Assembly (NCBI RefSeq): GCF_022267535.1
Contig: NZ_JAHNZV010000002.1
Span: 62,001 to 126,000, forward strand
Direction: 5' to 3'
Origin: Psychromonas antarctica
GTDB lineage: Bacteria; Pseudomonadota; Gammaproteobacteria; Enterobacterales; Psychromonadaceae
DNA: 64,000 nucleotides
The notes below the pieces were generated by a model. The model saw nothing but the letters and a program-made list of their open reading frames with translations. It searched no databases and was not told the DNA's origin. The position numbers and the translations under genes were made by a program. Positions 61,455 to 64,000 of the stretch are shown piece by piece. Position 1 is the first letter of the stretch, and each line of letters starts with the position of its first letter.

Positions 61455-61985
61455 TTAGTGGGTTAAAACCAGGCCTTTAGATTGCTCCAATGCTGCAGCA
61501 ATAGCCTCAGTGGCAATAGCGCCACGGCTGAAATAGTTGTATTTACCCATCGGCATATCCATGAAATAATCATTTTTAATTTTGAAATCGATAAGTTCAC
61601 CTTCAAATTCATTCGGCATTTTCATAAAAAACTCTTCGACAACCGGGAAAATTATCGCTTTTGTTTCTGGGTATTGAATCCACTCTCGCAAGCTGGTTCG
61701 CTCATCAAATTCAATTTTAAGCGGCTGTTTTGAGTTCAGTTGAATGGTACTACGCAGGCGGATATCTTCGCTTGATGCCGCAACTAGAATTTCAAACTGA
61801 CCGGATTCGGCTATCCAATCGCTAAAAGACTCATCGAAATATGAAAAATCACGCGTTGTTAATTCAAACTTAACGTTAGTTTTTTCACCTGCTGACAAGC
61901 TAACCTTGCTAAAGCCTTTAAGTTCTTTAATCGGTCGAATCAAACGAGATTCTTTATCACAAACATTGGTATTAATAGAACACCA
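61455..61985 (-). pseudogene. C-terminal remnant of GH3 beta-glucosidase
   Basis: Only the fibronectin-III-like end of a glycoside hydrolase family 3 enzyme is present: RPIKELKGFSKVSLSAGE, FELTTRDFSYFDE and ESGQFEILVAASSEDIRL, then about 80 more residues. Reading further back in frame gives DKESRLIRP, and the resemblance stops near 61985. The catalytic domains (some 600 residues) are gone, so this is a truncated gene with no true start. Confidence 0.75.
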
Positions 61986-62135
61986 TTATTGAACCATGCT
62001 CCTAGACTGAAGACAGGCACCGCGACGTAAAAAGCAAGGTGGGATAGGTGATTGAAAGATCATAACCCACGGATACCAGCATGAAAACCGTCGACATTGC
62101 CGCTTCATAGCGTGTATTAACTTTTATCGATTTAA

Positions 62136-62181
62136 TTGCTTTGTCATATTTGCTACGCTAAAATGTACGGCAACACCGTAC
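62136..62181 (+). promoter_or_regulatory. Promoter and palindromic operator of yefM-yoeB
   Basis: TTGCTT and TAAAAT are 17 bases apart (62136-62141, 62159-62164). The palindrome GTACGG-CAACA-CCGTAC follows at 62165-62181, overlapping the expected start of transcription. It is a good candidate for autorepression by the antitoxin complex. Confidence 0.6.
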
Positions 62182-62199
62182 TTAAATAGCGAGATAAAT

Positions 62200-62472
62200 A
62201 TGCATAGCATAAGTGTAAATCAGTTTAGAGATAACTTAAAAACATATATTGAACAAACTGTTAGCGACCATGAACCTATTAAAGTAACAAGACGGGCTGG
62301 TGAATCTTTTATTGTTATGAGTGCCGATGATTGGGAAAGAGAGCAGGAAACCTTGCATGTGCTACAAAGTAGCACTTTAATGCAGCAAATTGCTGAATCA
62401 ATCGGTACACATAAAAATAATGACGGTTATAAACCAACACAAGAGCAATTAAATGAGATCACTAGTCTTTGA
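62200..62472 (+). CDS. yefM: YefM-type antitoxin
   Basis: The 90 residues begin MHSISVNQFRDNLKTYIEQT, with PIKVTRRAGESFIVMSADDWE, the classic YefM fold, and a C-terminal tail that binds YoeB. It overlaps the toxin gene by 20 bases. Confidence 0.92.
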   Translation: MHSISVNQFRDNLKTYIEQTVSDHEPIKVTRRAGESFIVMSADDWEREQETLHVLQSSTLMQQIAESIGTHKNNDGYKPTQEQLNEITSL

Positions 62473-62722
62473 AGGTAAAACTTGGCTCACCTATGGGCTA
62501 TTGAGAGAAAATGACAAAAAGCTACATAAGTCATTATGCAAAATTTTAAAAGAAATGCTGCGTTCCAATCCTGCAACTGGACTAGGTAAACCAGAACCGT
62601 TAAAACACAATTTATCAGGGTTATGGTCAAAGCGGATTTCACAAAAAGATCGACTTATCTATAAATTTGATGACGTAAGTATTTATATTTTCGCAATCGG
62701 TGGCCATTACGAGCAACACTGA
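62453..62722 (+). CDS. yoeB: YoeB-type toxin
   Basis: An 89-residue RelE-superfamily ribosome-dependent mRNA interferase. GKPEPLKHNLSGLWSKRISQ and DRLIYKFDD match YoeB, and the C-terminal HY pair (GGHYEQH) with the preceding basic residues gives the catalytic site. Slightly longer tail (EQH) than the E. coli protein. The group II intron end lies immediately beyond its stop. Confidence 0.92.
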   Translation: MRSLVFEGKTWLTYGLLRENDKKLHKSLCKILKEMLRSNPATGLGKPEPLKHNLSGLWSKRISQKDRLIYKFDDVSIYIFAIGGHYEQH

Positions 62723-62770
62723 AAATATAATCATGGTAGAACGATCTGTTACCAGACCGCCCCACACACA

Positions 62771-62803
62771 GATCCAGACGTGCGGAACTACCGCATCCAG
62801 CTC
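62771..62803 (-). ncRNA. Group II intron domain V
   Basis: Minus-strand GAGC (containing the catalytic AGC triad) TGGATGCGG / GCACGTCTGGATC hairpin, with the class C style bulge. It lies 35 bases beyond the RT stop codon, the usual place. Confidence 0.75.
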
Positions 62804-62837
62804 TTCAGTTATATATTCACTCGTGTAAAACACGACC

Positions 62838-63353
62838 CTAGTACCAGTCGACAAGCACATTTCTGGCGCTAACTTTCGCTACCTCAATTTTAAAATACGT
62901 TAACATCTTCTTGAAATTACTCCAGTTATAACTTTGCCGACCACTGCGCCTATTGAGCCATTTGTACAGTGCATGCAAAACATAACTATATAAATTCGCT
63001 ACGCTTCGGCTGTTATCGAGTGATCCAAAATAATTTTTAAATCCTAGCATTTTTCGTTTCAATTGCGGCAACCACTCTCTCAGTTTGAGTGATCGTTTTG
63101 CCTTTATCCATTGGTAATATTCACTTAGTGTGGCTTTCTGCTTCTTAACCGCAGTTCTTCGCCTTAACCTCGCTTTACCATTGGCATCTGTTCCCCAATA
63201 AAATTCAAATCCTAGAAATACAGAGTGACGTTTTTGCCCGACATGAAATCGGCTAAAACGCATTAATGATGTTTTATCTTCTGCCACGTCCAAATTGCTT
63301 ATTTTAAAGTGTGTCTCCAGCCCTACTTTGCGGACTATGTGTCTGCTTAACAA
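62838..63353 (-). pseudogene. C-terminal fragment of group II intron RT/maturase
   Basis: The 171 residues start at about the RT thumb (LDVAEDKTSLMRFSRF) and contain SVFLGFEFYWG, RRRTAVKKQK, the maturase X domain LPQLKRKMLGFKNYFG, and VLHALYKWLNRRSGRQSYNW, all of class C type. The palm with the YADD box and N-terminal half are missing. A likely original start ATG is at 63381 (MVKEL), fused by a deletion near 63355 to the C-terminal part in another frame. It cannot reverse-transcribe; splicing would need a protein from another copy. Confidence 0.8.
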
Positions 63354-63869
63354 CGGATATAACTGTCAGCTCCTTTACCATGTACAAGGCTTTCTCCTGC
63401 TCAGACTACTACGGGCTGAGCTGACTTCCAAAGAGTCATCGTTGGCCTTACTTTTTTGGATCTCTCAATGAGCCTTAAGCCAGTAAAAGGAAGATACATC
63501 TCTTCATACATGCCACGACTTAACTTTCACCTTCAGGGAAGCCGCTGACCCGCCACAACCTTACCATTACGGTTGCTTTGCTTGGACTTCGATGACACTT
63601 TCGTTGAGAAGAGAAGAAACCTCGTCAGTCAGATCTAATATTTATCGGAGCGATACCAGCACTTTAGAGCCACGACAGCCCCTATGGCCTATATGATTCT
63701 CTGTGTAGGCTTCACCTATATTGTTCATCTAGTGCGACTAAATCGCTGATAAGTATTTCACGAATCCTAGATTCCGCCATAGGCGCAACACTCGTTACAA
63801 GTGATTGGTTAAACCTTACCTGGCAGGGACTTATACCCTGCAAGATGCATCAAACTTCGCTTGACGCAC

Positions 63870-63927
63870 TAACGCCGCAATAAACAGCAACAGCCGTAAT
63901 GCGTCCGATTTAATTGCACTTGTTATA
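63870..63927 (-). other. attC-like site at intron 5' boundary
   Basis: On the minus strand TATAACAAGTGC...CGGACGC...TTGCGGCGTTA, 58 bases, with the ends TAAC and GTTA and paired inner blocks (R''-L''/L'-R'), resembles Vibrio-type attC. The intron begins directly after GTTA. Class C-attC group II introns are known to insert into such sites. Confidence 0.6.
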
Positions 63928-64000
63928 TTTCTATTTAATGAATTAACTCATGAGTGAACCTGTCACGCCCTTTCCAATAATTACATTGCGGACATGATCC
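63928..64000. other. Window edge, no supported gene
   Basis: Seventy-three bases upstream of the attC-like site; too short for assignment. A preceding cassette or integron gene could begin just outside the window. Confidence 0.3.

Larger units (their letters stand above)
62733..63869 (-). mobile_element. Group IIC intron with internally deleted maturase
   Basis: On the minus strand the intron starts GTGCGTCAAGCG (5' consensus GTGYG) right at the attC-like sequence and ends near CTACCATGAT. The 5' ribozyme domains lie about 63380-63869. Domain V is clear at 62771-62803 (GAGCTGGATGCGG-TAGTTCC-GCACGTCTGGATC), with domain VI after it. Length about 1.1 kb against roughly 1.9 kb for intact class C introns, because most of the reverse-transcriptase ORF is missing. 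3' boundary uncertain by a few bases. Confidence 0.75.

Overview
The window looks like the chromosome of a cold-adapted marine gammaproteobacterium, most likely Psychromonas or a close relative. This is inferred from the sequence: low GC, complete Na+-NQR and Rnf/Rsx operons, Vibrio/Shewanella/Psychromonas-like proteins, and the enterobacterial-type order rlmE-ftsH-folP-glmM-secG-tRNA-Leu-rimP-nusA-infB-rbfA-truB. The species cannot be fixed from the sequence alone.

Positions 1-47,034 are core chromosome. From 1 to 12,230, on the minus strand, lies the transcription/translation block (truB, rbfA, infB, nusA, rimP), a tRNA-Leu(GAG), secG, glmM, folP, ftsH and rlmE, with yhbY divergent. From 12.7 to 22 kb come greA, a YjjV-type TatD hydrolase, prfC, an orphan secreted Imm51-like protein, an RRM protein, a Cys/Met-metabolism PLP enzyme, dcd, a cold-shock gene and yaiI. 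From 22 to 29.2 kb is nqrABCDEF-apbE-nqrM. From 29.4 to 37.4 kb are bolA, bpt, infA, clpA/clpS, an unusual phosphate-binding-protein/OmpA fusion and an hsp20 gene. From 37.6 to 40.4 kb are nrdD and nrdG behind two NrdR-like boxes and a perfect FNR box. From 40.7 to 47 kb is rsxABCDGE-nth; RsxC carries an 87-bp tandem repeat.

From about 47.1 kb the window is accessory DNA. Three diverged tyrosine-recombinase-fold genes, a small coiled-coil gene, a second small gene and a RecD-like helicase run as one tightly packed plus-strand operon. The order matches the intA-tfp-intB-srap core of strand-biased circularizing integrative elements (SEs), which overlaps the gamma-mobile-trio (GMT) islands; names are from memory of these families. 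The helicase is cut at about residue 674 by a complete IS21-family element (istA/istB, 2.6 kb). No target duplication is visible and the helicase 3' part is absent beyond the IS, so the far end of the island has been lost or moved.

The last 6 kb (58-64 kb) is a scrap-yard with a cassette-array flavour: a GNAT acetyltransferase, a frameshifted recombinase remnant, a YceI lipoprotein, a Phd/ParE-type toxin-antitoxin pair, a GH3 beta-glucosidase remnant, a YefM/YoeB pair and a group IIC intron whose reverse transcriptase has lost most of its N-terminal part. The intron begins exactly at the edge of an attC-like palindrome, and one or two more attC-like palindromes separate the neighbouring modules, suggesting residues of a chromosomal integron.
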